64,000 nt of DNA, taken from JACKBK01 sp963707275. Lineage in GTDB: Bacteria; Chloroflexota; Anaerolineae; JAAEKA01. The notes under the pieces were generated by a model, which saw only the letters and a list, made by a program, of their open reading frames with translations, was not told the origin of the DNA and made no database searches. Positions 46,555-54,851 of the stretch are shown one piece after another. Numbering within the stretch: the stretch's first letter is position 1; each line of letters starts with the position of its first letter. The position numbers and the translations under genes are program-made. The stretch spans positions 1 to 64,000 of the forward strand of contig CAVPPH010000006.1 of assembly GCA_963707275.1 (NCBI GenBank), written 5' to 3'.

Positions 46555-46601
46555 AAAACGCCACCTGATCGATGCCCCAAAGATCGATCAGGCGGCGTTT
46601 T
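46555..46601 (+). terminator. Rho-independent terminator of the ferritin-like gene
   Basis: Arms with CCTGATCGAT / ATCGATCAGG extend outwards through GCC / GGC into a TTTT run. Loop of nine bases. Confidence 0.85.
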
Positions 46602-46615
46602 GCGTTGGTGGGCCG

Positions 46616-46753
46616 CCTATGGTTGAAACCACAGGCTGATGGCGCAAAGCCTGCTCAAGCAGGTTCAGGACGCGCCATACCCATACGGCGCATGTTTCGC
46701 CAGCTTGCTTCAGCATGCTTCCCCTTGCCAGACGCCGGTTTCAACCGGTGGGC
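46616..46753. repeat. Dispersed repeat pair with GGTTGAAACC / GGTTTCAACC ends
   Basis: CCTATGGTTGAAACCACAGG on the left and GCCGGTTTCAACCGGTGGGC on the right are partial complements about 100 bases apart. Non-coding spacer between convergent genes. Confidence 0.5.
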
Positions 46754-46765
46754 TGACAAGATCGT

Positions 46766-47941
46766 CTACATGCTGTCCGGTCGACGCCCCTCCTTGATCA
46801 CAATCTCCTCGTCAGACGTGAACGGTGGATCGAACAAGCTGGCCTCCAGGTGATACGTCCGGAACAGGTCGGCGATGAAATGCATCCGCTCCGGCAGGCG
46901 GCTCCAGTCCGCGACGCCCGCTTGTCGGTCGCCATCCGCTGCCGGCTCGACCTGCTGCAGCAGCGCCCGCAGATCCAGATTGGTGATCTGTTGCAGCAGC
47001 GCCGGAAACCCGACCGGTAACTCGCGCCCCAGCTGCAGTTCTCCAGCGGCAGCCAGCCGCAGGGTCATCATGTACTCGGTGACCACCTCACGTCCCAGCC
47101 GCTGCGCCTCTTCTGTCAACCGGTCCCTGGCTTCGAACAGCGGGTCAGCCTGCCCGGCCAGTTTCACAGCCAGCAGCTTGACTCTCGCTCCGGGGTCAGG
47201 GAATAGCTCCTCCAACAACCGGCGGCGCAGCGCGGCCGAGCTGTATACCGGCGCATCCATTGCCTCCCGAATCTCTGGCTGCAAACGCGTCTGCTCATGG
47301 AAGCCGATCTCCAGATTTGCGAGCAGCAGCAGCTCAGCGCGCGCCTTGTCGTCGTCAGCGGCCATCGCCTGCACGTAACGCGCGAACGCCTGGCGCAGAT
47401 AGCGCTGGCCGTCGGGTGGATCACCGAGTTGCAGACCCGCGTAGAAGTGCGCCAGTTCTTCGTCACGCGGCTGTCCGGCTGCATACAACGCCAGGAAACG
47501 GGCGAACGCCAGACCGATCTCCTCGAAGACCTTGCGATTGCCGCGCGCAACTGCCTGGCTGGTACGTTCGAAGGCCGCGGCTGGGCTGAGCGCGTCGCGC
47601 AACGCGTCCACTGCGCCGGCCAGACTGCGGGTCTCGTCGCCGCTGATGGCTGCGCCCTGCGCGGCCATGGTCTGCGCAGCTGCGGTAGCGTCCTGCGACC
47701 GGCGCAACAGACGCTCAAGAGCGCGCTGCAAGTCTTCCTTGCGGATCGATTGGCCAGCCTGCTTGGACGCCCAGGTCGCGACCGTACACCAGTTGGCGCC
47801 TGACCCGGTCAACTGCGCCATGGCCTGCGACAGCTCGTGGTAACACTGGGTGATCTGCAAGTTGCGCACCACAGGATCACCCAGAGCGGCAATGCGCTGC
47901 ACATCGGCGACGGTAGGAGAGGGCAGTTGGTTGCTGTTCAT
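46766..47941 (-). CDS. Hypothetical protein, 391 residues, linked to an MBL-fold hydrolase
   Basis: I recognise no domain. The protein is almost entirely helical and soluble. An N-terminal part (NLQITQCYHELSQAMAQLTG; ANWCTVATWASKQAGQSIRK), a middle part rich in Ala (FLALYAAGQPRDEELAHFYA; RYVQAMAADDDKARAELLLL) and a C-terminal part with RLPERMHFIADLFRTYHLEA are seen. I chose the ATG at 47941. It is downstream of the MBL hydrolase gene, 14 bp apart on the same strand, and forms a three-gene set with it and the DUF6958-like gene. The frame is intact and codon use is typical, so it is a real gene of unknown role. Confidence 0.65.
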   Translation of the reverse strand: MNSNQLPSPTVADVQRIAALGDPVVRNLQITQCYHELSQAMAQLTGSGANWCTVATWASKQAGQSIRKEDLQRALERLLRRSQDATAAAQTMAAQGAAISGDETRSLAGAVDALRDALSPAAAFERTSQAVARGNRKVFEEIGLAFARFLALYAAGQPRDEELAHFYAGLQLGDPPDGQRYLRQAFARYVQAMAADDDKARAELLLLANLEIGFHEQTRLQPEIREAMDAPVYSSAALRRRLLEELFPDPGARVKLLAVKLAGQADPLFEARDRLTEEAQRLGREVVTEYMMTLRLAAAGELQLGRELPVGFPALLQQITNLDLRALLQQVEPAADGDRQAGVADWSRLPERMHFIADLFRTYHLEASLFDPPFTSDEEIVIKEGRRPDSM

Positions 47942-47955
47942 GGCAGTAGCCAGCC

Positions 47956-48822
47956 TCAAAACACATCGAGGTCGTTGGCTGAAACGACTGGCCCGTCGTA
48001 GATCTGAGCAATCTCGGTCAACAGGTTGACCGGCGTCTCGCCCCAGAATAGCTGGTGGTAGAGTACCAGCAGGCCGGGCCGCACGGCTGTCGCAACACGT
48101 GCCAGATCATGGGTCGACGTGTGTACGGCGGAATGATAGCGCTGCCAGTTGGCCGGCCGGCGGGCGAATCCAGCCGTCGAATATACCTCGTGCACCAGCA
48201 AGTCGCATCCCACGTAGTAGCGCAGCATCTGGTCGTGCGGCGCGGTGTCACCGGAGATGACGACGGTGCGATCCGCGGTCGTGAAGCGAAAGCTGAACGC
48301 CGGCCAGGAGCCGTGACTGGCCGGCAATGCCTCGACACGTACGTTGTCATCCTGATAGACAAACCCCGCCTCGATTTCGTGCGCCTCGACCTGCCAGCCA
48401 ATTGGGTTCGCCGGTTCCAATCCTTCGATGCGCTCGCGGATGTCGGCTTCATAGGCCGCCAGAATGTGCCCGGTCATCGCCTGCAAACCAGGCGGACCAT
48501 AGACACGCAGCGGCGCAGACCGTCCCAGCACCCAGGGGGTCAGGATCAGGTCGGGGTAGCCGGCGGTGTGGTCGGAGTGCAGATGCGTCAGAAACGCGAC
48601 TGCGATCCGCTCCGGCGCCAGCGCGTCGATGCCGCGTTCAGCCGCCGCTGCCGCGCGCCGCACCACGCCCGGCCCGAAATCGACCAGATACGCGTGGTCG
48701 TTTACCACCACAGCCAAAGCCGGCCCGCTGCGCGCAGGATCGGCGTTCGGTGTGCCCGTGCCGAGGAGAACGACACGGGTTGTCCCGTCTAAGTGACTGT
48801 CACTTCGGAAAGTGACAGTCAC
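47956..48822 (-). CDS. MBL-fold metallohydrolase (RNase Z-like)
   Basis: A 288-residue metallo-beta-lactamase-fold protein. The opening VVLLGTGTPNADPARSGPAL is followed by the zinc motif HxHxDH in AFLTHLHSDHTAGYPDLIL. TVVISGDTAPHDQMLRYYVG supplies the bridging Asp and GLLVLYHQLFWG the last His. The layout is like RNase Z and arylsulfatase-type members, so an esterase or nuclease is possible. The GTG start at 48822 overlaps the stop of the upstream gene (GTGA), and the first 11 codons (VTVTFRSDSHL as written) come from a palindrome. No other in-frame start lies before the conserved core, so the palindrome supplies the start. Confidence 0.85.
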   Translation of the reverse strand: MTVTFRSDSHLDGTTRVVLLGTGTPNADPARSGPALAVVVNDHAYLVDFGPGVVRRAAAAAERGIDALAPERIAVAFLTHLHSDHTAGYPDLILTPWVLGRSAPLRVYGPPGLQAMTGHILAAYEADIRERIEGLEPANPIGWQVEAHEIEAGFVYQDDNVRVEALPASHGSWPAFSFRFTTADRTVVISGDTAPHDQMLRYYVGCDLLVHEVYSTAGFARRPANWQRYHSAVHTSTHDLARVATAVRPGLLVLYHQLFWGETPVNLLTEIAQIYDGPVVSANDLDVF

Positions 48823-48825
48823 CTT
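48791..48825. repeat. Palindrome, GTGACAGTCAC arm type, overlapping a stop and a start codon
   Basis: AAGTGACTGTCACTT and AAGTGACAGTCACCTT flank a TTCGGAAA centre. On the minus strand its outer AGGTGA carries the stop codon of the upstream gene and the GTG start of the MBL gene. Confidence 0.8.
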
Positions 48826-49103
48826 TGCACCAACCTTACGACCTGCGGCGACTTGCCATACACGCGCTCGATCTCACCGCGCGCTTCCAGATCCAGCTTG
48901 ACGGTGGTGGTGTACCAGCCGATGGAGCCATCAAATGGTTCGGAGAGACGCGCCGAAACTGCCTCGTGTAGACGGCTGAATGATATCGCGCGCTCCTCCG
49001 CCAAGCTGTCCAGAATCGCCTGCCTGATCGCATCGTATTTTGCTCTGTCGATGTTGACACCCTGCTTGCCGTCCGGCTGCAACGTCATCATCCGCTCGCC
49101 CAT
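48819..49103 (-). CDS. Small protein resembling DUF6958
   Basis: A 94-residue protein starting at 49103 after an AAGGAG site. Characteristic stretches are VNIDRAKYDAIRQAILDSLA and DGSIGWYTTTVKLDLEARGE. Small proteins with the IDRxKYxxIRxAIL and GxxxWYxxxVKLDLEARGxIE pattern are widespread and resemble a winged-helix fold; no function is established. The stop codon is provided by the palindrome at 48791-48825 and overlaps the start of the MBL gene, giving translational coupling. Confidence 0.65.
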   Translation of the reverse strand: MGERMMTLQPDGKQGVNIDRAKYDAIRQAILDSLAEERAISFSRLHEAVSARLSEPFDGSIGWYTTTVKLDLEARGEIERVYGKSPQVVRLVQR

Positions 49104-49205
49104 CGCGCTGCTCCTTTCACTTTTCACTGACCATGGAACGCCGCAATTATAGCGCAGTATTCCCGCACTAGCAACGCACCCGCTCCCCAGCCCCCAGTCC
49201 CCAAT

Positions 49206-49234
49206 TTGCCCGCCCCGCCCGCCTGTGGCATACT
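49206..49234 (+). promoter_or_regulatory. Candidate promoter of the ABC-F leader
   Basis: TTTGCC at 49206 and CATACT at 49229 are 17 bp apart, with a TG upstream of the -10 box. Transcription would begin just before the GGAGG of the leader peptide. Confidence 0.4.
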
Positions 49235-49263
49235 TTGCGTGCAACCTCTGGAGGTACACTCGA

Positions 49264-49287
49264 ATGATACTGAACACAGCAGCTTAA
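49264..49287 (+). CDS. Leader peptide MILNTAA upstream of ABC-F
   Basis: A seven-codon frame (ATG to TAA) preceded by GGAGG with nine bases spacing, a better ribosome site than most genes here. It begins about 30 bp after the candidate promoter and is followed by a 120-base structured leader and a terminator. This is the layout of short leader peptides that let stalled ribosomes relieve attenuation upstream of ABC-F resistance genes. It could be chance, but the spacing and context argue otherwise. Confidence 0.5.
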   Translation: MILNTAA

Positions 49288-49442
49288 GGTCTCACCCTGC
49301 TTCCCGCGTGGGAAACCACCTGGCTGGCTATGCATTGGCCGGCAGGACCGTGGCAGGGACCACGCGCCTGCTGTGACTGTTCCAGCTAAGTGAACCTTGT
49401 CATCATATACGCCGTAGGCGCGCTGCCTGCGGCGTATTTTTA
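49288..49442 (+). promoter_or_regulatory. Structured leader with attenuator-type terminator in front of ABC-F
   Basis: The region contains small hairpins (TTCCC-GCGT-GGGAA; CGTGG-CAGGGA-CCACG) and then a strong terminator at 49408-49442: a 13-bp stem with ATACGCCG / CGGCGTAT, a GCGCT loop and a TTTTTATT tail (the first T belongs to the stem). The ABC-F start codon is 19 bp further on. Since the terminator lies inside the transcript leader, it most likely acts as a conditional attenuator. Confidence 0.6.
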
Positions 49443-49460
49443 TTACCCTCCGAGGTACCT

Positions 49461-51092
49461 ATGCTTCAAGTACGTAATATCAGCAAATGGTTCGGCGATG
49501 TCAACGTCCTGAACCAGATCAGTTTCAACCTCAACCGCGGCCAGCGGGCCGGGCTGGTCGGCCCCAACGGCTGTGGCAAATCAACCCTGCTTAAGATCAT
49601 CGCCGGCGAGATGCAGCCCGACCAGGGGCGCGTGCAGCTCGCGCCGGCCTCGCTGCGCTTGGGTTACCTGCCGCAGGCGCTGGACCTGCCCGTCGACGCA
49701 ACCGTGGCCGACGTGCTGACTGCAGCGCAGGGCGAGCGCGTATCGCTGGAAACGCGCCTCGAGCAACTTGCCGAGGGAATCGCGGCCGCCGCCAATGGCG
49801 AGCTGCAGGAGGCGCTGGACGCCTACGATCGCGCGTTGGCCGAGTTCGACGCGCTGGGCGGGTCCAGCCTGCACGCCGATGCTGACGCAGTGCTGGCCGG
49901 CCTCGGCCTGGACGACGTGGACCAGAGTCGCCCCATCCACGCCCTCAGCGGCGGCCAGAAGACGCGGCTGGGGCTGGCGCGCCTGCTGCTGGCCCAGCCC
50001 GACCTGCTGGTGCTGGACGAGCCGACCAACCACCTGGACATCAGCGCGCTGGCGTGGCTGGAGGAGTATCTGGCGGGCTACGACGGGGCGATCCTCATCG
50101 TCTCCCACGACCGCGCCTTCCTCGACCGCACCGTCACCAGCGTCCTGGCGCTGGACGACGTGACGCATACGCTGCGCGAGTTCCCCGGCAACTACAGCGA
50201 CTACGCCATGACGCTGGACCGCGAGCTGGACAAGCAGTGGGCGACCTACAAAGAACAGCAGGAGCGGGTCGCCCAGTTGACCGCCTCGATCCGCAAGCTG
50301 GCCGGCAAGGCCAAGAACATCGAGAACGAGACCATCCACTTCCACTACCGGCGCATCGCGCGCGAGCTGGCCCACCGCGCCGTCATCCAGCAGCGGCGGC
50401 TGGAGCGGATGATCGAGAGCGAGGAGATGGTGGACAAGCCGGGCCAGACGTGGAAGATGAAGCTGGAGTTCCCCGACACGCCGCGCAGCGGCCAGGACGT
50501 GCTGACGGTCAGCGACCTGACCGTAGGCTACGGCGAGCGGACGGTGCTGCACGACGTCGATCTGCACCTGAGCTACGGCGACCGGGTGGCGTTGATCGGC
50601 TCCAACGGCAGCGGCAAGACGACGCTGCTGCGCTGCATCACCGGCGACCTTGGGCCGTGGGCAGGCGAGGTGCGGCTGGGACGGGGCGTGCGGCTGGGCT
50701 ATATGGCGCAGGAGCAGGAGACGCTGGATCCGCTGGCGACGCCGCTGGCACTGATCCGCGAGGCCGCGCCGCTCAACGAGACCGAGGCGCGCAGCTTCCT
50801 GCACTACTTCCTGTTCGCCGGCGACGCCGTGTTCACGCCGGTGGGGAGGTTGAGCTACGGCGAGCGCAGCCGGCTGGCGCTGGCATTGCTGGCCGTGCGT
50901 GGCTGCAACTTTCTGCTGCTGGACGAGCCCATCAACCACCTGGACATCCCGTCACGCGAGAGCTTCGAGCGCGCCATGGCACGCTTCGAGGGAACCGTGC
51001 TGGCCGTAGTCCACGACCGCTACTTCATCGAACGCTTTGCAGCGACGTTGTGGGCAGTGGAGGGCGGGGAGGTGATGGTGCTCGCGGCTTGA
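49461..51092 (+). CDS. ABC-F family ATPase (ribosome-acting), duplicated ATPase domains
   Basis: A 543-residue protein without membrane segments. Domain 1 has Walker A in GLVGPNGCGKSTLLK, signature ALSGGQKTRLGLARLL and Walker B LLVLDEPTNHLDISAL. Domain 2 has Walker A in ALIGSNGSGKTTLLR, signature RLSYGERSRLALALLA and Walker B FLLLDEPINHLDIPS. Between them is the basic linker (residues about 240-320, KEQQERVAQLTASIRKLAGK) that ABC-F proteins insert into the ribosomal E site. Members rescue stalled or antibiotic-bound ribosomes or tune translation. The upstream leader peptide and attenuator suggest induction by ribosome inhibition, as for antibiotic-resistance ABC-F genes. The second signature (LSYGE) is atypical but common in this family. 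Confidence 0.88.
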   Translation: MLQVRNISKWFGDVNVLNQISFNLNRGQRAGLVGPNGCGKSTLLKIIAGEMQPDQGRVQLAPASLRLGYLPQALDLPVDATVADVLTAAQGERVSLETRLEQLAEGIAAAANGELQEALDAYDRALAEFDALGGSSLHADADAVLAGLGLDDVDQSRPIHALSGGQKTRLGLARLLLAQPDLLVLDEPTNHLDISALAWLEEYLAGYDGAILIVSHDRAFLDRTVTSVLALDDVTHTLREFPGNYSDYAMTLDRELDKQWATYKEQQERVAQLTASIRKLAGKAKNIENETIHFHYRRIARELAHRAVIQQRRLERMIESEEMVDKPGQTWKMKLEFPDTPRSGQDVLTVSDLTVGYGERTVLHDVDLHLSYGDRVALIGSNGSGKTTLLRCITGDLGPWAGEVRLGRGVRLGYMAQEQETLDPLATPLALIREAAPLNETEARSFLHYFLFAGDAVFTPVGRLSYGERSRLALALLAVRGCNFLLLDEPINHLDIPSRESFERAMARFEGTVLAVVHDRYFIERFAATLWAVEGGEVMVLAA

Positions 51093-51125
51093 GCAGGTTA
51101 TAGCGCCAAGGGATGGGCTGTAAAG

Positions 51126-51159
51126 AGAAGTTCGACTTTGCCGAAAAAGTCGAATTTCT
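51126..51159. repeat. Palindrome, GAAGTTCGACTTT arm type, behind ABC-F
   Basis: AGAAGTTCGACTTT and AAAGTCGAATTTCT flank a GCCGAA centre. It lies 34 bp after the ABC-F stop. The same arm type is at 32515-32546. Confidence 0.75.
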
Positions 51160-51348
51160 TTCTTGCGCCGCGGCGACGCAAGCGACTAACAGTCCTTCGC
51201 AGTTTGCCCACAGACACCTGCCAGTGTACAATGCCGCCTTGCCAGGCCCGTCCCCCCGCCCAGCGCCTGGCAAGGCCCGGAGGGCAAGGCAGCCAGCGAC
51301 CGGAAGACCGGTCGTTTTCAACCCTTTTTCGTTGTTCGAGGAGACCCC

Positions 51349-52978
51349 ATGAAACGCAAGACACTTCCGTTGATCGCTCTCGTCGTCCTGCTGACCCTGA
51401 TCAGCAGCGCCATCACCATGGCTGCCCCGGCAGCTCCCGTCGCCGACTGGCAAAGCAAGGTCGATCCCTGGGTGTTGAACACAGCCCGCGCCGAGGGCCA
51501 GACCGAATTCCTGGTCTTCCTGGCCGATCAGGCTGACGTGAGCGCCGCCGACGCCCTGTCCACCAAGCTGGAGAAGGGCACATATGTCTACGAAACGCTG
51601 AGCCGCAAGGCGGCCGAAACGCAAGGGCCAGTGCTCGATGCCCTGAACGCCAGCGGCGCTGAGTACCGCTCATACTGGGTCGCCAACATGATCTGGGTGC
51701 GTGGCGGGCAGGATGCCGTCGAAACCATGGCGCGCCGGCCTGACGTGGCCCATATCTACGCCAACCCAACCGTGCACATGGAAGACCCGGTGGAGGAAAT
51801 CTTCAACGCGCCTGACAGCCCGGACGTGATCGAGTGGAACATCAGCAAGGTCAACGCACCGCAGGTCTGGGCGGCCGGCTTCACCGGCCAGGGCGCGGTC
51901 ATCGGCGGCCAGGACACCGGCTACGACTGGGACCACCCGGCCCTCGAAGAACCAGTACCGCGGCTGGAACGGCGTCAGCGCCGACCACAACTACAACTGG
52001 CACGACGCCATCCACAGCGGGCGGCGGCGTCTGCGGCCTGAACTCGCCCGCCCCCTGCGACGACAACGGCCACGGCACCCACACCATGGGCACCATGGTC
52101 GGCGACGACGGCGGCGGCAACCAGATCGGCATGGCGCCCGGCGCGCGCTGGATCGGCTGCCGCAACATGGATCAGGGCAACGGCACGCCGACCACCTACA
52201 GCGAGTGCTACCAGTGGTTCATCGCCCCGACCGACCTGAACGGCGCCAACCCGAACCCGGCCATGGCGCCCGACGTGATCAACAACTCCTGGAGTTGCCC
52301 GGCCAGCGAGGGCTGCACCGACCCCAACGTGCTGCTGACCGTGGTCGAGAACGTGCGCGCGGCCGGCATCCTGACCGCCCACAGCGCCGGCAACAGCGGC
52401 TCGGCGTGCAGCACCGTCAACACGCCGTCGGCCATCTACGACGCATCCTTCACCGTCGGCTCCACCACCAGCACCGACGCCATCTCCAGCTTCAGCAGCC
52501 GCGGCCCGGTGACGGTGGACGGCAGCAACCGCCTCAAGCCCGACATCTCGGCCCCCGGCTCCAGCGTTCGCTCCAGCTATTCCCGGCAACGGCTACGCGA
52601 CCTTCGAGCGGCACCAGCATGGCCGGGCCGCACGTGGCCGGACTGGTGGCGCTGCTGGTCTCCGTGCGCCCCGACTGGGCCGGCAACGTGGATCAGCTTG
52701 AAAACATCATCAACGCGACGGCGCTAGACTTGACCACGACCCAGGAATGCGGCGGCGTTCCCGGCTCCCAGATTCCCAACAACACCTTCGGCTATGGCCG
52801 CATCGACGCCTTTGCCGCTTACCAGGCGGCGGTGATCCCGACCGCGGTGTCGTTGAGCGACTTCTCCGGCAGCCCGGTGGCCATGCCCGCCAATGCCCTG
52901 CCGATGCTGGCGCTGCCGGCGGCCACCGGTCTCGCGCTGGCCGGCGCATACATCGCCAGCAAGCGACGCAACAGCTAG
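51349..52978 (+). CDS. Secreted subtilisin-family (S8) serine protease with C-terminal anchor, three frameshifts
   Basis: About 540 residues. A signal peptide (TLPLIALVVLLTLISSAITM) and a propeptide (EFLVFLADQADVSAADAL) precede the catalytic domain. The Asp is in AVIGGQDTGYDWDHPAL, the His in CDDNGHGTHTMGTMVGDDG, the oxyanion Asn region in TAHSAGNSGSACSTV and the Ser in SSGTSMAGPHVAGLVALL. Frame breaks lie near 51955, 52018 and 52585. The tail (VSLSDFSGSPVAMPANALPM, a hydrophobic helix, SKRRNS) closely resembles that of the larger protease at 32.6-37.2 kb. Probably a surface-anchored scavenging or processing protease. The start is preceded by CGAGGAGACC. Confidence 0.88.
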
Positions 52979-52987
52979 ATGAAACAA

Positions 52988-53020
52988 GGACTGCCAGTCT
53001 TTCGGAAAGACTGGCAGTCC
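52988..53020. repeat. Perfect palindrome, GACTGCCAGTC arm type
   Basis: Two exact 16-base arms (GGACTGCCAGTCTTTC) around one G. It begins 10 bp after the protease stop; same arm type as 24839-24882. Confidence 0.85.
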
Positions 53021-53034
53021 CGAGAATTGACCTG

Positions 53035-53061
53035 AAAGGCCGGCAGCGTGCCGGCCTTTTT
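53035..53061 (+). terminator. Terminator of the second S8 protease gene
   Basis: Hairpin AAAGGCCGGCA-GCG-TGCCGGCCTTT followed by TTCTTTTC. Confidence 0.8.
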
Positions 53062-53250
53062 CTTTTCAGCGAATGTTCATTGCCTCCTATCGAGCGTCCC
53101 CTTCCACGCGCTTCCCACAACCCTTCCACACCTTCTCCATACTCGCCTGCTATACTGCTAGGTAGATAAGCAAAACGCCTGCAGCGATGCGGACGAGATC
53201 AAACAACAAGGCGTCACGGCAGAAAGCCGGACGCAAACACGAAAGGTAAC

Positions 53251-53978
53251 ATGATGAACACTAATTGGAAGCGTGTAGGACTGACGGCATCGGCGCTGGC
53301 AATGTCAGCAGTAACGGTTTTCGCAGGTGCAGCGTTTGCCCAGGGCAACGGCCCCGGCAATGCCAATACCCAAGGGTACGGAAATGCCCAGAGCTATGGT
53401 TCTGCAGCAACGCTGGCACACCGGTCTACGGACAGGCGAACCAGTACGGCAACGGCAGCGGCGGCGTGGGAACCGGCTACGGCCTGGCGACCCACGGCGC
53501 CTGGGGCGGTCCTGACAGCTCGCTGACGGCAGTCGCCGCCGAAGTGATCGGCATCGAGCAGACCGACCTGGCGGCTGAGCTGACCGCCGGCGCCACCATC
53601 GCCGACGTCGCCGCCGAGTACAACGTGGATGCGCAGGCCATCGTCGATGCCTACGTGCAGCCCCGGATCGACACGCTGGACGCCGCCGTGGCGGCCGGCC
53701 GGATCACCCAGGACCAGGCCGACACAATGCTGGCAGAGATGAACGCTCAGGTCAGCGACCAACTGACCGAAGCCTGGGAAGCTCAGGGAAACGGCTACGG
53801 CAACGGTACCTGTGACGGCACGTGCAGCGGCACCCCGGGACAGAGCGGGACCGGCCCGAATTGGGACGACGCTGATGGCGACGGCACCTGTGACAACTAC
53901 GGCAGCATGCAGCAGCAGAACACGCGTGGCAGCCGGGGTGGTGGAATGGGCGCCCGTGGCGGACGCGGATCGATCTAA
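53251..53978 (+). CDS. Secreted Gly/Asn/Gln-rich protein with a calcium-loop motif, one frameshift
   Basis: About 240 residues after joining two frames at about 53405. A signal peptide (LTASALAMSAVTVFAGAAFA, ending AQ) is followed by repeats of Gly, Asn, Tyr and Gln. The centre is helical (LTAVAAEVIGIEQTDLAAEL; ATIADVAAEYNVDAQAIVDA; GRITQDQADTMLAEMNAQVS), similar in rhythm to DUF2680-type secreted proteins in which Lys/Arg-free helices repeat. The end has DDADGDGTCDNYG, a thrombospondin type 3-like DxDxDG calcium loop, and a Gly/Arg tail. Probably an extracellular or envelope protein; the function is unknown. It is preceded by GGTAAC rather than a strong ribosome site. Confidence 0.6.
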
Positions 53979-54006
53979 ACAATCCAGGAACACCTCCTTC
54001 TCCAGA

Positions 54007-54032
54007 CGAGGCTGGGCATATGCCCGGCCTCG
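54007..54032 (+). terminator. Terminator-like hairpin after the secreted protein gene
   Basis: CGAGGCTGGGC and GCCCGGCCTCG pair with one G-T wobble around ATAT, followed by a weak T-rich stretch (TTGCAATTT). Confidence 0.6.
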
Positions 54033-54084
54033 TTGCAATTTCTGAAGAAAGCACCCCTATGCAGTTTCCCAGGTCAGATGAAGG

Positions 54085-54312
54085 TCAGCGACGAAAGATC
54101 CGCAGCAGCAGGTTCAAGACGAACGTCAGCAATACTGAAATGACGATCATGGACGCAAGCGGGATGAAAACGGTGATCGACTCGCCCTGAATACGGATGT
54201 TTCCCGGCAGCCTGGCCAGCCACGACAGCCCGTCGGCCCAAATGACAAGACCGACCACGACCAGCGCCACGCCCATCAGGACCACCAGCGTTCCGATCTG
54301 TTGGTTGCTCAC
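54085..54312 (-). CDS. DUF2905 family small membrane protein
   Basis: A 75-residue protein with two membrane helices (IGTLVVLMGVALVVVGLVIW and VFIPLASMIVISVLLTFVLN). Between them is the family signature LARLPGNIRIQGESITVFIP (family consensus LPGDIRIExxNxxFYFPL). The GTG start at 54312 follows GGAGG that lies inside the end of the preceding gene. Function is unknown; DUF2905 genes often sit in housekeeping operons. Here it is coupled to the YgjP-like peptidase gene upstream. Confidence 0.8.
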   Translation of the reverse strand: MSNQQIGTLVVLMGVALVVVGLVIWADGLSWLARLPGNIRIQGESITVFIPLASMIVISVLLTFVLNLLLRIFRR

Positions 54313-54314
54313 GC

Positions 54315-54813
54315 TTAGTCCTCCAGGGTCTCCATTCCCACCGCCATCAGATAGCCCCACGCGCGCTCGGTACGCGGATATTGGTTGACCAGCCGCCAGA
54401 AGCCCGCGCCGTGGTTCGCCTCCAGCAGGTGCGCCAGCTCATGGACCAGCACGTAATCCAGAACGAACGCTGGCATCTTGGCCAGACGATGCGACAGGCG
54501 AATCGTTCCCTGGTTCGGCGTGCAGCTTCCAAAGCGCGTGTTGTTCTGGTTGCTTACCCAGCGGATCGACTTCCAGCGCAGCTTGCCGCCGAAATACTGG
54601 CGGTTCAGTTCGCGGGCGCGTTGTTCCAGGTCGCTGTCGTCCAGCGCCTGCTTGTCCTGCTGGTGCTGCCAGCGCTGGAACAGGTTCTGCACCACCGGTT
54701 CCAGCTCAGCGTCGCTCATGCGCGCCGGCGCCTGCACAACGAACACGCCGTCCACCTCGCGCGCGCTGAACCGTCTTGATGCGATTGTTGCTGCGAACGA
54801 TCTTGATTTCCAT
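54315..54813 (-). CDS. YgjP-like (DUF45) zinc metallopeptidase, one frameshift near the start
   Basis: About 165 residues. The zinc motif is YVLVHELAHLLEANHGAGFW (HExxH with a third ligand in the following NH/W region). It is preceded by RFGSCTPNQGTIRLSHRLAK, the family's GSCxxxGxIxLxxRL block. The start ATG at 54813 gives EIKIVRSNNRIKTV, and one extra or missing base near 54770 connects it to VDGVFVVQAPARMSDAEL; a start at 54755 would ignore this conserved beginning. Such proteins associate with restriction-modification genes in some bacteria, but no such genes are near. The DUF2905 gene overlaps its Shine-Dalgarno with this gene's 3' end. Confidence 0.75.
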
Positions 54814-54851
54814 AGGTTTCGTTTTCGCTCGGAGGTGGCGCTGATTGATGC

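Noticed and set aside
46616..46753. Possible CRISPR fragment from GGTTGAAAC / GTTTCAACC words
   Set aside because: Only one inverted pair, no regular direct repeats or spacers, and no cas genes in the window.
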